From contig RSEH01000155.1 in assembly GCA_006503475.1 (NCBI GenBank), positions 1 through 64,000 of the forward strand: 64,000 bases of DNA, given 5' to 3'. The position numbers and the translations under genes are program-made. The notes beneath the pieces were generated by a model that searched no databases, had not been told where the DNA came from, and saw nothing but the letters and a program-made list of their open reading frames with translations. Shown one piece after another: positions 43,257 through 53,253 of the stretch. Each line of letters begins with the position of its first letter. Position 1 is the first letter of the stretch. The DNA is from Stentor roeselii (Eukaryota; Ciliophora; Heterotrichea; Heterotrichida; Stentoridae).

Positions 43257-44719
43257 TTAAAGGTGTATATTCTTCTCTTCTAAAGGTAGAATTGTTGGTT
43301 TCGATAAATGATATTGAAGCTCAAGTACTCCATTTTTAAATGAATAATGAGGGTTCATATGATTAAACATTTTAGGAACCTTGAATTTTATACAAACATC
43401 ATTAAATCTCTTTCCACTCTTCACTGAAATCTGATGACCTTCATCACTTCTCTCTGAAGTGACTTGAGTAAACTCATTTGAGCAGATTATCGTAAAATCA
43501 TTTCTAGAAGTTCCAGGTATGTCAAATGCAATCCTAAATAGATATTTATCCATATATAAACTCGAACTTCTCAACTTTTGATGAGAATTCAAGAACCAAA
43601 AATAATTCTTAAATTTTATTTCCTCTTCTAAAGTCTTCTGAAATTTTATTTCGCAAGAAGCTTGACCAGATTTATTTTCTTCTAAGTATAACTCTAATCC
43701 TTCACTAAGCAAAAGTTTTAATTTACTTGAAATGCGTGAAATAAGAGTTTTTTGTGACTGTTTGCTTTATATTCCATGATGTTTCTTATATGCGTTAAAG
43801 ATGATAAGTTGTATTCTCTTCCAACCTTGCAGTTGTTATTCATGAGGCAAACATGTTGGAAGAAGTTTTTATTATAAACAAAGATTTTGTTTTTTAATGA
43901 TTGACCATTGATGATGGTTTCAATTGTTTTTTTGTAATTTTTTTCATTTTGGTTCTCTTTGTAAAGATTAAGAATTTGATCTTGCCAGGCGATGCTGAGG
44001 TCTTCTAAATCGCAGATATCTTTAAAATTATGGACTATTATAAAAGTTTTACTGGTGAATGAAGAACTTTCTGATATTTTATGCAAATATTTCTGGTCAA
44101 ATATCGTGAAATTGTTGACTATGTTTAGTATGATTTTACTCATTCTTATTGCGAAGTTCTTGCAAAATAGATCTTTTAATTTAATTTTTGAGTAATCGAA
44201 GTTAATGAATTCGGAGGGTTTAAAGGAACCTGGAGTGTCAATTGATAGATAATTTTTTCCGTTTTTTTCAAATTCATAGAAATTTAAGGTAGTTGTTGGA
44301 AATTTTATACCATTATTTATAGGAATTTCAGAGATTTTTGAGAGAAGAAATGTTTTACCTACTTGGTACTGCCCTATAACTGAAAAAATTAGATGTATTT
44401 CTGTGTTTTGGTTTAATAGTTCAACGTTTCCAAAAAGAGTCCATTGATCATCTTGACTTAAAAGATCAGAACCTTGAGGAAGTATTATCTGAAGATTCGG
44501 GTTTGAATTATCTTCAGAACAATGAATATTTGGTTTTTCAACATCACTTAAAGTTTCAGTAAGTTTTTGATTTTCCATCATTAAATGTTTGTTTTGCATA
44601 TTCAAATTGTTATTCTTTGCTACTAGAGAATCGTTTTCTTTTCTTATTTTTTCTATATATTCCATTAAGTTTCTATTTGTCTCAGTCAAATCATTTCCTA
44701 CTTCTTCCATATCTTCCAT
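43257..44719 (-). pseudogene. coiled-coil / P-loop GTPase / HSP20-like fusion, frameshifted
   Basis: Two minus-strand frames look like one gene. The first (44719-43718, 333 codons) has a coiled coil (about 10-60) and a P-loop GTPase: G1 GQYQVGKT (116-123), FPTTTLN as possible switch I, DTPG (161-164) and a possible G4 HNFKD. It ends just after HKKLLFHAFQVN. The second frame (to 43257) continues ISSKLKLLLSEGLELY and carries an alpha-crystallin/HSP20-like domain (FDIPGTSRNDFTIICSNEF...FKNGVLELQYHL). A one-base change in the six-A run near 43734-43739 would explain the break, so sequence error is possible. A GT...AG splice of 22 nt there would create a stop, so an intron is unlikely. Confidence 0.6.
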
Positions 44720-46380
44720 TTATATAATTCTTTTGTTAAATTATATTATAGACAAAAGATAATAGACTGATCTACAAATAAGTAAAACAAAAAATGCAAA
44801 ATTTATATGAATTTATTTATTTGAAAGAAGTCTGCTAAAGATAAGAGTCTTATTTCAATCTGTTTATTATTAATGCTTAAAGAATTAATACCTTTAAAGG
44901 AATAACAATTTTTTAATCCTATTTGATGATTTAAAGTTAATCCATTCAAATAAAATTCTAATTTTTTCAAATACAGTTCTTAATCTAGCTAAAGGATCTG
45001 GACACATCGTCACTCAAGGTAAATCTGCTCAAATACGTATTGTCCCAGATACTCGGAATCAGTCTTAAATTAATAAATGCTGCAATCGTTTAGGAATTAT
45101 TTTAATTACCTTAGCACATAAAATGATTAAAAGTCCTAATTGAGGATGAAAATTTGCTAAGTTTTTCTTGCAATTTCGAGTTTTATATCTGCTTGTTTTA
45201 TTTTCTTCCTGCAAGAACTTCTTCATTTTGTCAGTAAGGAGAAATCAGGTTAGTCTTGTTTAATTACAGAATATCAGTTTCGAATAAAAAAGGAAAGTCT
45301 TCGGCTTACTTTAACTGCTGATTCCTTAATGATATAATAATGAAATATTAACACTAGGAACACTACAAAGACGAAAAAAATCAATTTCAGTTGATATTTA
45401 ATAATATCTCTCAGCATTTTATTTAATTATAAAGTAACCCTTAACACCCAACTCCATAATATTCTATCTGCAGTTTATTATGACAAGCTTCAGAACTATT
45501 AATTTAACGAAATATAGCAAATCTAAAACTCTTCAAAAAAATATCTGTGACTGATCAGGTGTAAATCCCAATAATCTCTTAATCTATCAACTGGAGCATA
45601 GATACTTGGAAATTTTAGATATAAATCTTAAAATTAACAATTTCTATGTTCAACCCAAAGTTGAGATTAATAAATCTGAGTTTTTTGATAATTAACTCAC
45701 CAAGCAGGACTAATCTTTAAAGGAAACGAAATTGGAGAATTTAAGAATTAATAAATGATTGTTTTCGAATACTTTCTTGCCTGGAAGACTTTGATATGTA
45801 ATTAAATGATGAGAATTCAATTCAGTATTATCAATGATTCTGCTAAGATATTGAAACAGTCGGCTAAGCTGAGCAGCATTATTATATAAAGCCTTTCAAC
45901 TTCTATTATTAATTAATGGGTACAAAGCGATAATTAACCAGTTAATTAGAAACCCGATAGTTTATAAGGTTAAGTATCGGCTTCTAGAAAATATATGAAA
46001 TTTAAGATGAATTATCTTAAAATTCATAAAAATATTTATTAAGTTTTTCCAGATCCTAAAGGCAATAAGATCAAGAAATGAATGTTGAATTACTCAAAAT
46101 AATCACAACTGTGAAGAAACTGGAATAAAATTGAAAGAGGTTTAAGGAAATATATATTAATTGCAAATGATGAACTGCTTGTATAGATCTTACTAATTTA
46201 ACCATCTAAAATTAATTGTGATAAAAACTTTGATTTGAATTATAAAAGACTATTAAGTATTCAACATAAATAACTAAAAGGTATATCATCAAATGAAGAA
46301 ATATTAATATATTAAAATTTTTTAAATATCCCATCAATTTTCTTGAAGCATCATAAGGGAAATATTAATTTAACTACTAC
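44720..46380. other. gene-poor AT-rich stretch
   Basis: About 1.7 kb with no intact gene. One plus-strand segment at about 44990-45140 gives a short translation (LAKGSGHIVTQGKSAQIRIV) faintly like ribosomal protein uL2; the rest has stops in all frames. Confidence 0.5.
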
Positions 46381-47649
46381 TTATGATTCTTTTATATTCA
46401 ATACTTCTCTATCCTCACTTGGTACTATCTTGAACCAAAAAGCATCACTTAAAACTCCATAAGTCAATCCAAAAATGATTAGGATTATAAAAAAGATGTT
46501 TGCTGTATTAGAAAAACCAATAAATGAACACATAACAGTAGAAAAAGTAGGCCCAATAATATCTCCAATACACATGCTGACATTGTTTAACTTTGAAAGT
46601 GAGTCATGAAGATAGTCATCTTTAGGAAATTGATAATCTTCAATAGCGACCTCAATCATATGCGGCACACAGAAAACAAACATAAACCCTCCCCCCACTC
46701 CTATGACAACCAAGCCAATAATAGCAATAAGCAGCGTATCAGGAAAGATAATCGTGCAAGGTCCTATCATTAAAAACCCAAAAGCCATGACAAGAGTTCC
46801 AAAAAACATAAGTCTTGGCTTGTTCCACTCAGAAGGTAAAAAAGAAACCAAAAGCGAAGAAACGAGATAAGAAAAAGCGCAAATAGCATAAAAGTACCCA
46901 GCTTGAGTTTCACTTAATGAATACTTTGTGAAATGTGATCCATAAGAGGGTATTAAAATACCATATGCGATCATCACAATTACTTGAACTAATGCATCCA
47001 ATGCAATTTTCTAATTATTTTTTACCTGTTTTTTTACCAAATCTAACAAAGATATCGGATTTTTACGCAAAAACTCGTAATCTCGCAGTTTTCCGACAAG
47101 AAAATAAAGAACTAGAATCATTAAAAAGTTAAGGGCTGAAAAAAACAAACAGGCATACATGAAGTTCATCTCACCATAAACAACAGAGCCCAAGATAGGT
47201 CCTAATATCATTCCAATTCCTAACATGCTTTCCATTAATGCTACCATTCGAACGGTTTCTTGTGGGAATTCACTAATTAGAATCGCCATCTTAGAAATGA
47301 TTGTCCAAGAATAACCTAAACCGATCAAAATTCTTCCTAAAAAACTGAAAAGGATTGACCAATAAACAGGAGATACAAGTACTAAAATCAACACACAATT
47401 TCCTATTCCTAACCAAAACAGTCCAGTCAACATCACAGCTTTTCTTCCAAATCGTTCCATCAAGAAAGGAACAGAAGGAGAGCATATCAGCGACATTAAT
47501 GGACAAGCACTAAAAATCACCCCGATTAACCAAAATGGGATATCCTGAGATTTCGCCACACTTGGAAAATAAGGAGCAATCCAATACATAGAGAAGGATT
47601 CAATGACTGTAGCTACCAATATTCCTACTTTTTTTGATAGATCTGACAT
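46381..47649 (-). CDS. MFS transporter (multidrug/vesicular type)
   Basis: A 417-aa, 12-span transporter in two exons (47649-47026 and 47010-46381). The first half has the family motif A (PFLMERFGRKAVML) between spans 2 and 3, and helix-rich segments such as GRILIGLGYSWTIISKMAIL. The second half continues LVQVIVMIAYGILIPSYG and GGGFMFVFCVPHMI. The layout resembles drug:H+ antiporters and the SLC18-like vesicular carriers. The substrate cannot be read from sequence. It is intact although it sits in an otherwise decayed region. Confidence 0.87.
47011..47025 (-). other. 15-nt intron in the MFS gene
   Basis: On the minus strand GTAAAAAATAATTAG, phase 0. Retention stops the protein after six membrane spans; removal gives LVKKQKIALDALVQ and the second half. 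Confidence 0.9.
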
Positions 47650-50347
47650 TGAATTTAAAATTTATAACTAGTGGAGTATCATACAATAAAACGACTATAT
47701 AGATTAATTATTTGAGTATAAATTTTGTGTTAAATCTATGAGTAAAAATTTTATGTGAAAAATATGGTCGCTGAACTTTCGCTTTATTTTTATCAACCGC
47801 ACTAGAAATACTGGGAATCTATCAAATGATCCTAGATTAAATAAAGATAATGAATTTGATAAGTTCAAAATTTAACCTAAAACTTTTAACAGAGCAGAAT
47901 TAAAAAAAAGTTTAGTTTTATCCTGAAAGTTGAAAATTCACTTTGAAAACTAAATCCATTTCATATAAATTTAACTTATATACAATAATTATTTCCTTTG
48001 TAAATGAATTGAGAGTTGGTCAAATAAAATCGACAAAAAAATTCAATCAATAAAGAAACTCTTTGATTATCTACTGTCGATTATAAATTCTTTAATATTA
48101 ATGATTCAATCTAAAAACTAAAAAATTTGATTAATCTTCAAAATCTAAACAAATCCTCATCAAGTCCTTAAATCTTTCCAAACTATTCATTTCTTCCTCA
48201 CTAAATTTTCAGGTTTCTTTAACTCTCAATTGAAGCTATCCAAGCAAGTCCTTACCAAAAAGTTTAAAAAATACTTAGACAGTCTTTCAGAATTCTGTGA
48301 TGATTATCATCAGGTCTATCATAACTAAACTATTCAAAGCTAGAGAACAGTAACTCACTAGTCTCTTCTCGATACGAGAATGAAAAAAAAGTCTCCTCTT
48401 GACTACGAAATCGAAATTTAAGATAAAAATTGAACTTCTAAGTTCCTCATGCGAAAGCTTTCCGATGAGTCGACTTTTCAACTATCCAGGCTAATTTGTT
48501 GGAGAGGAAAAGGACCTTATCAAATGATTGTGATTTTTAGGATACTCTGATTTTCCCAAGAAAAGCGTAAGGACTTTTGATGTTCTTGTACGAAGAAGTT
48601 GATAGTGCAAGTCAAGAGTGCTTTAAAGGACTGGGAAAGACTTAAGAAGCTATGAAAAAAAGTTTAATTTCATCAGAAAAACTGGAATGGTTTCAGAGGG
48701 TTAAAAACCTAGAAAATTAATTATATTAGAGCTTTTAAAGAGAAAATATAAACAACATTGATCTGTTGAGAAATGAAAGTCAACTTGTAAAGGATATGCA
48801 GCTTTCTGAGCTTGAGGAAGAAACTATGTAATTTATATCAAAAGTTAATATTGATCAGAAGATGACTGTTGAGTTATAGAAGATATTTAGAATTGCACTG
48901 CGTTTTACAAAGATAAATTTGATAAGATTAAAGAAGATTTGTATCAGCAGCAAAGTATTCGAATACAAAAATTCAAAATATCTCAATGCAACTTGATTAA
49001 TTTTATATAATGAAGAGTAAAAATTTGTAATTAAGTAAATTTTGATAGTGACTTAGAAATTGATGATCAATTTTGATCTTTCATATTTATTTCTTTATGA
49101 TCAAATTATTATTGATGAATTTTCGTAGTTTTAAAGTGAAAATTGAGCAAGTATTGATTATAAGTGTATTCATTTCTGAAATTGACATTTATATTTTTTT
49201 TTGGTTTATATATAAAAATAATGAGTATGAATCAAAGATTACCGATATATATATGTTATACTCAACATGTTATCTTGATGTAAAACATCAATCAAATTAG
49301 AATTGCGTTTTATAAGCCATCTATTTGAATACTTTGAGTAAAACTCACATTTTATTAATAATATGAATTATTTTTAGTTACAGAGAATTAAATATGAATA
49401 TTTTAAAACATTTGCATTTCAATAATAAACCTGGTCATCCTTAAGAGCTGAAGATTCTAGTTGGCTTGTGGATCATTTAATTGAAAATTATGAAAAAAAG
49501 AATATAATATGATGTTATTTGAAAGGATAGATTTTTACTAGAGATTTTTTTAGTTACTTTATATAAGCCCTTAATCTTTATTTCTCATTTCATTGATTAA
49601 GCGAGGTTCAAAATATACTTATGGTCTAATTGAATTTCGTGAAACTATGCACGCATAATTATTCGATAATATGAATGAAAATTTTAGAGAACCACTTTAA
49701 ATTATATTCATTACATCAACTATCGTTAAACAAAAGATTGAATTAAGTTTATTTGACTAAAATAAAAATTAACTTGAAAAATTTCACTTGCTTTATTTCA
49801 ATCAATCAAAATCAATCATTATAATAATCGCATAATCAATAATTCTTTGAAATATTATTCACTCTATTATTGATCTTAGTTTTTTTTCAATAATGGTTAA
49901 ACATGCTCCCAAGACGCATCTTAAGTTTATTAAAGTGAATAATGAATTTTTATTTGAAATAAGATTAATAATTCATCATTTCACCAAAAGATAAGAATGA
50001 TGGTCTAGGTTTATAAATTTAATGCTTTTTACATAATATTGTTAAATGAAGCTAATTCGAATCTATAGGACTTTTTAATAAAGAATAGGATCTTATACAA
50101 GAAGAAACTAAATTATTTCAGTTTTTAAAATTTTATATATCGAGATTGTAGCGATCTTTTAAAGTCTTACTTATTAATAAAAGTTAAAGAATTTCGAATT
50201 GATTAAAGAAAGATTCAAAAGTCTTTATGGTTAGATAAATGCAATGAGCGAAAACTTATTAGATATATATCACTTTTGTAAATACTTTAAGTATTTGAAG
50301 AATTATCTGATATAACTTTATCTTCTTAACCCTTTAACCCTGTAAAA
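47650..50347. other. gene-poor AT-rich stretch
   Basis: About 2.7 kb. A decayed coiled-coil relic lies at about 48143-49010 (plus). The remaining 1.3 kb to 50347 shows only short frames and no element. Confidence 0.5.
48143..49010 (+). pseudogene. decayed coiled-coil gene relic
   Basis: Plus-strand segments read like a coiled-coil protein in successive frames with stops between: LTKKFKKYLDSLSEFCDDYH (near 48270), KSALKDWERLKKL (near 48620), NESQLVKDMQLSELEEETM (near 48770), YKDKFDKIKEDLYQQQSIRI (near 48910). This pattern fits an old pseudogene of a host coiled-coil protein. The original start and family are unknown. Confidence 0.45.
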
Positions 50348-51028
50348 ATGACATCAAATCCATCCTTCTCCAAAAGCAAGCCATTCCTAGACTCATCAAC
50401 ATCTCTACAACGTGACAATCCATCAATATGGTCCTTTCCAAAAGCCGAGCGATTCCGTAAAATTCCATCAAATTCAGTGCCTCTACTCGAACTACCTTCA
50501 ACAATCTCAACACGTTTCACGACTCTAGGAAAAGGCAGCCGTTCAAATCCAAGTCAAAACGCGAATCCAGGTCCAGACCTTTACAACCTTCCAAGCCAAT
50601 TCGACCCACTTTCAAGAAAAGCAGGAATTTTTTTTGGGTCTGAGCCTCGTCGAAAAATTCGAAAGCCAGAAATAAGACCAGGGCCAGCGACTTATGAAAT
50701 AAACAGAAGTTTGATTAGAAGTAACAAAGGAGTTAAACTTAAGTCAAGGCATTCTTCACTTAATTCAACTCTTGATAACCCTGGACCTAATGCTTATCAG
50801 GTTTCGGAAAAAAGTGTGAAAAAAAACAGGTTTAGTGGAATTAGTCTTGGAAGAGGGAAAAGATATGAATTTTATCATAAACGTAAATTTTATGCAGATA
50901 ATGTCGATGTTCCGGGACCTGGAAGTTATAATTTAGCCTCGAAGTTTGATTGCTTTTCTACACCGGTTTTAAGGAATAAACTTTGTTTGAGTCAGGTTCA
51001 TAAACTTTCAGATTTTGAGATGTTTTAG
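50348..51028 (+). CDS. SHIPPO-repeat (STPGR) microtubule-associated protein
   Basis: A 226-aa protein with at least four SHIPPO/STPGR repeats: NPGPDLYNLPS (about 73), RPGPATYEI (about 113), NPGPNAYQV (about 147) and VPGPGSYNL (about 192). This repeat marks ODF3/CIMAP-type proteins that bind microtubules, often inside ciliary doublets. It is short and basic with a Ser-rich N-terminus. A ciliary or cortical microtubule role is likely. Confidence 0.88.
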   Translation: MTSNPSFSKSKPFLDSSTSLQRDNPSIWSFPKAERFRKIPSNSVPLLELPSTISTRFTTLGKGSRSNPSQNANPGPDLYNLPSQFDPLSRKAGIFFGSEPRRKIRKPEIRPGPATYEINRSLIRSNKGVKLKSRHSSLNSTLDNPGPNAYQVSEKSVKKNRFSGISLGRGKRYEFYHKRKFYADNVDVPGPGSYNLASKFDCFSTPVLRNKLCLSQVHKLSDFEMF

Positions 51029-51447
51029 ATAGATGAGAGATAATTTTTTAGGGTAGAGTATTTATCGAGTTTATATAAAGTGAACGTGGGATTATTAATA
51101 TTGATTAAAAGGATTTAAAGTTGTAATAATTTTAATTTAAACTATAAGATAATCAATAATTCATTAAATATCTTTATTTGATAAATTAACTTAATTTCTT
51201 CTTATTAATAACTTTTAAACATTTAATTAGTGCTTCCACTAATACTATTTAAAAATTTCAAATATATTTCTTTAGTTTTTCTCAAATTCTTAAAAATTTC
51301 AAAAATTATATTCATTCAGTGTTTTCCTCCAAATCTCTTACACTTACTAAATTCTCCTAACATCTTAAATATCAATCAATTATTTTCTCTTAATCACCAT
51401 GATTTGAACAGATAAATGGCTAATACCTTTAAATCAATCTATTAATA
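51029..51447. other. intergenic region
   Basis: 419 nt, AT-rich. A 61-codon frame at 51230-51415 has biased composition, no homology I recognise and probably no function. Nothing else is seen. Confidence 0.45.
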
Positions 51448-51780
51448 ATGGTAGACCAAGTTATTTATGAATTTCCAAATCAAAACTCATTAACCAAGCC
51501 TTCCAATCATCCTCCAGAAGAAAAACTTCCAGTTTCAACACTCTATTTCATAGAAGACCAAGATTCAATCTTAGACTATCTTCCTTCTCTATTCAACGAA
51601 AGCACAACCCTGAACCTTTACATAGAAAACCAAGAATCATTATCAATCTTCCCATCATCTCCCTTTCAAGGACTCAGAGGTACTTTATCTTCAATATCAA
51701 CAGTCTGTTCCACAACAAACGGAACCAATCATGAGGCAAGTCCAGAACAAACAAGTCAATTTGATTCTTTTCTAAAATGA
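51448..51780 (+). CDS. small acidic protein, hypothetical
   Basis: A 110-aa frame from ATG to TGA with gene-like codon use (VSTLYFIEDQDSILDYLPSL). No domain is recognised. It lies 147 nt before the Mei2-like gene, in a different frame and without a 15-nt intron that would join them. It could be a real small gene or an upstream frame of the Mei2-like transcript. Confidence 0.45.
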   Translation: MVDQVIYEFPNQNSLTKPSNHPPEEKLPVSTLYFIEDQDSILDYLPSLFNESTTLNLYIENQESLSIFPSSPFQGLRGTLSSISTVCSTTNGTNHEASPEQTSQFDSFLK

Positions 51781-51927
51781 CTGAAACTAAATAACCATTT
51801 CCTTCAAATAATCCTCATCCTCTTCAAAGACCCAACATAATCCAAATTCAGCCATTTATAAACTTAAGCATCCACAATCCCATATTAAATCCAGATCAAA
51901 CTCAAAATATTCCAATCCAATAATTCA

Positions 51928-52812
51928 ATGTCAAGCGCTTTTAACCACCTCTCATCTCATCACTCGCAGCATCGAACAATCTCTCCTCGAGAGTTCTCCA
52001 AGTCCTTCGACACCTCGATGTTCGAGTACCCAATCGACTTGAATTATCCGAAGTCTCTTGAAAAATCACCAAGTCCTGAAGTGGTTCCTCCGACTCACCT
52101 ACTTCCAAGTTTCTTATCAAAGCCTGAAAAGCCTTCAATTTTTCCATCAGTCAGTTTAAAGCTGGGCAGTAAAGAAAGCTTAAGTAAAGTCGAAGGTAAA
52201 CAAGTCTCAGAGATGAGTCGATCTTTACTGACAAGTACTTCGAGGCCACGTCATTATCAGACGAATAGTTTTGATAGTAGTGATCATTATTCAAGTACAA
52301 GTTTTTCTATTAAATCGAGTACTGAAGACTCGAGTCGAGAAGAAAATGATAAAAGAAGGAAACCGAAAAAAAGACCTTTAGATGAAAGTGAGAAAAATTT
52401 TTATGTTATTCGACTTGAAATGATTCAGGGTGGTAAAGACTTGAGGACTACTGTGATGATCAAGAATATTCCTAATAAGTACACACAGAGGATCTTGCTT
52501 GGTGAAATTGATAAGAGGTTTGCGGGAACTTATGATTTTTTGTACTTGCCGATTGATTTTAGGGTAAGGTTTAAGTAGAATCGGTGCAATGTTGGATATG
52601 CTTTTATCAATTTTGTCAGTCCTTTGGTTATTGTTAGTTTTTTCCAAGAGTTTAATGGTAAACGATGGCAAAAGTTCAATTCGGAGAAAGTTTGTCAACT
52701 GGCTTATGCTAGGATTCAAGGGTTGAATGAGCTGGTTAGTCATTTCCAGAACTCATCAGTGATAAACCAGGAAGACAATAAAATAAAACCAGTTATCTTA
52801 TTCAAACATTAA
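51928..52812 (+). CDS. Mei2-like RNA-binding protein
   Basis: A 289-aa protein in two exons (51928-52563, 52579-52812). The N-terminal 150 residues are Ser-rich and disordered, ending in a basic run (KRRKPKKRP). The C-terminal half is the Mei2-type third [32 protein letters not shown] joined by splicing to [12 protein letters not shown], then [20 protein letters not shown] and HFQNSS. The intron falls inside the conserved RRM, and only the spliced form keeps the family match. Mei2 proteins regulate meiotic and developmental mRNAs. The first two RRMs of the plant and yeast proteins are absent. Confidence 0.92.
52564..52578 (+). other. 15-nt intron in the Mei2-like gene
   Basis: GTAAGGTTTAAGTAG, phase 0, ends in an in-frame TAG. 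Removal restores the Mei2 RRM across [14 protein letters not shown], which makes this the best-supported intron in the window. Confidence 0.95.
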
Positions 52813-52819
52813 GATATAA

Positions 52820-53218
52820 ATGGCTTTACGACTAGTGAAAACCTTCAGAAAGTCCATCCCATCCCTTCCAATCCGAGGTCGTCCAGCAGCAAGTGAAGAA
52901 ATAGTAGACGCTCCAAAAGACTACTACATAGTAAAAGACTACAAGAGGAACCCATTCTACATGTCAATAATGATGGCAACACGTCCAGGGTACAAGCAAG
53001 ACTACGACCCTTTCAAGAAATGGTCAGAAAGAAGAGAAGTAAACTGGGAGCCAAGATACAAGCATCAACAAATCGACATGTCCCTCGGTTGGTTTCAAAT
53101 CTTCTTCTTCACCTTCATCGTCGTGGAATTCTTCTTCTGTTTCCACTTCGAATCAAAGATCAACAGGCACAACGAAGACCCGTTGAACTACAACTTATCA
53201 AGACCTCATGAATATTAG
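52820..53218 (+). CDS. probable mitochondrial inner-membrane protein
   Basis: A 132-aa protein with a basic amphipathic N-terminus like a mitochondrial presequence (MALRLVKTFRKSIPSLPIRG), a charged middle, one membrane span (about 90-110, GWFQIFFFTFIVVEFFFCFH) and a short polar tail. Size and layout suit an accessory subunit of a respiratory complex, but I do not recognise which. It starts only 7 nt after the Mei2-like stop. Confidence 0.65.
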   Translation: MALRLVKTFRKSIPSLPIRGRPAASEEIVDAPKDYYIVKDYKRNPFYMSIMMATRPGYKQDYDPFKKWSERREVNWEPRYKHQQIDMSLGWFQIFFFTFIVVEFFFCFHFESKINRHNEDPLNYNLSRPHEY

Positions 53219-53253
53219 ACTTATAGGATAGTTCTAATCACTCTTAATAAACC

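Noticed and set aside
43711-43732. A 22-nt GT...AG intron that might join the GTPase and HSP20-like frames
   Set aside because: The splice would place TGA directly after the junction, and the length is wrong for this genome.
48287-48481. 64-codon minus-strand frame
   Set aside because: Antisense to a more protein-like plus-strand relic; no motif.
49073-49300. 75-codon plus-strand frame rich in Ile, Phe and Tyr
   Set aside because: Composition is that expected of AT-rich non-coding DNA.
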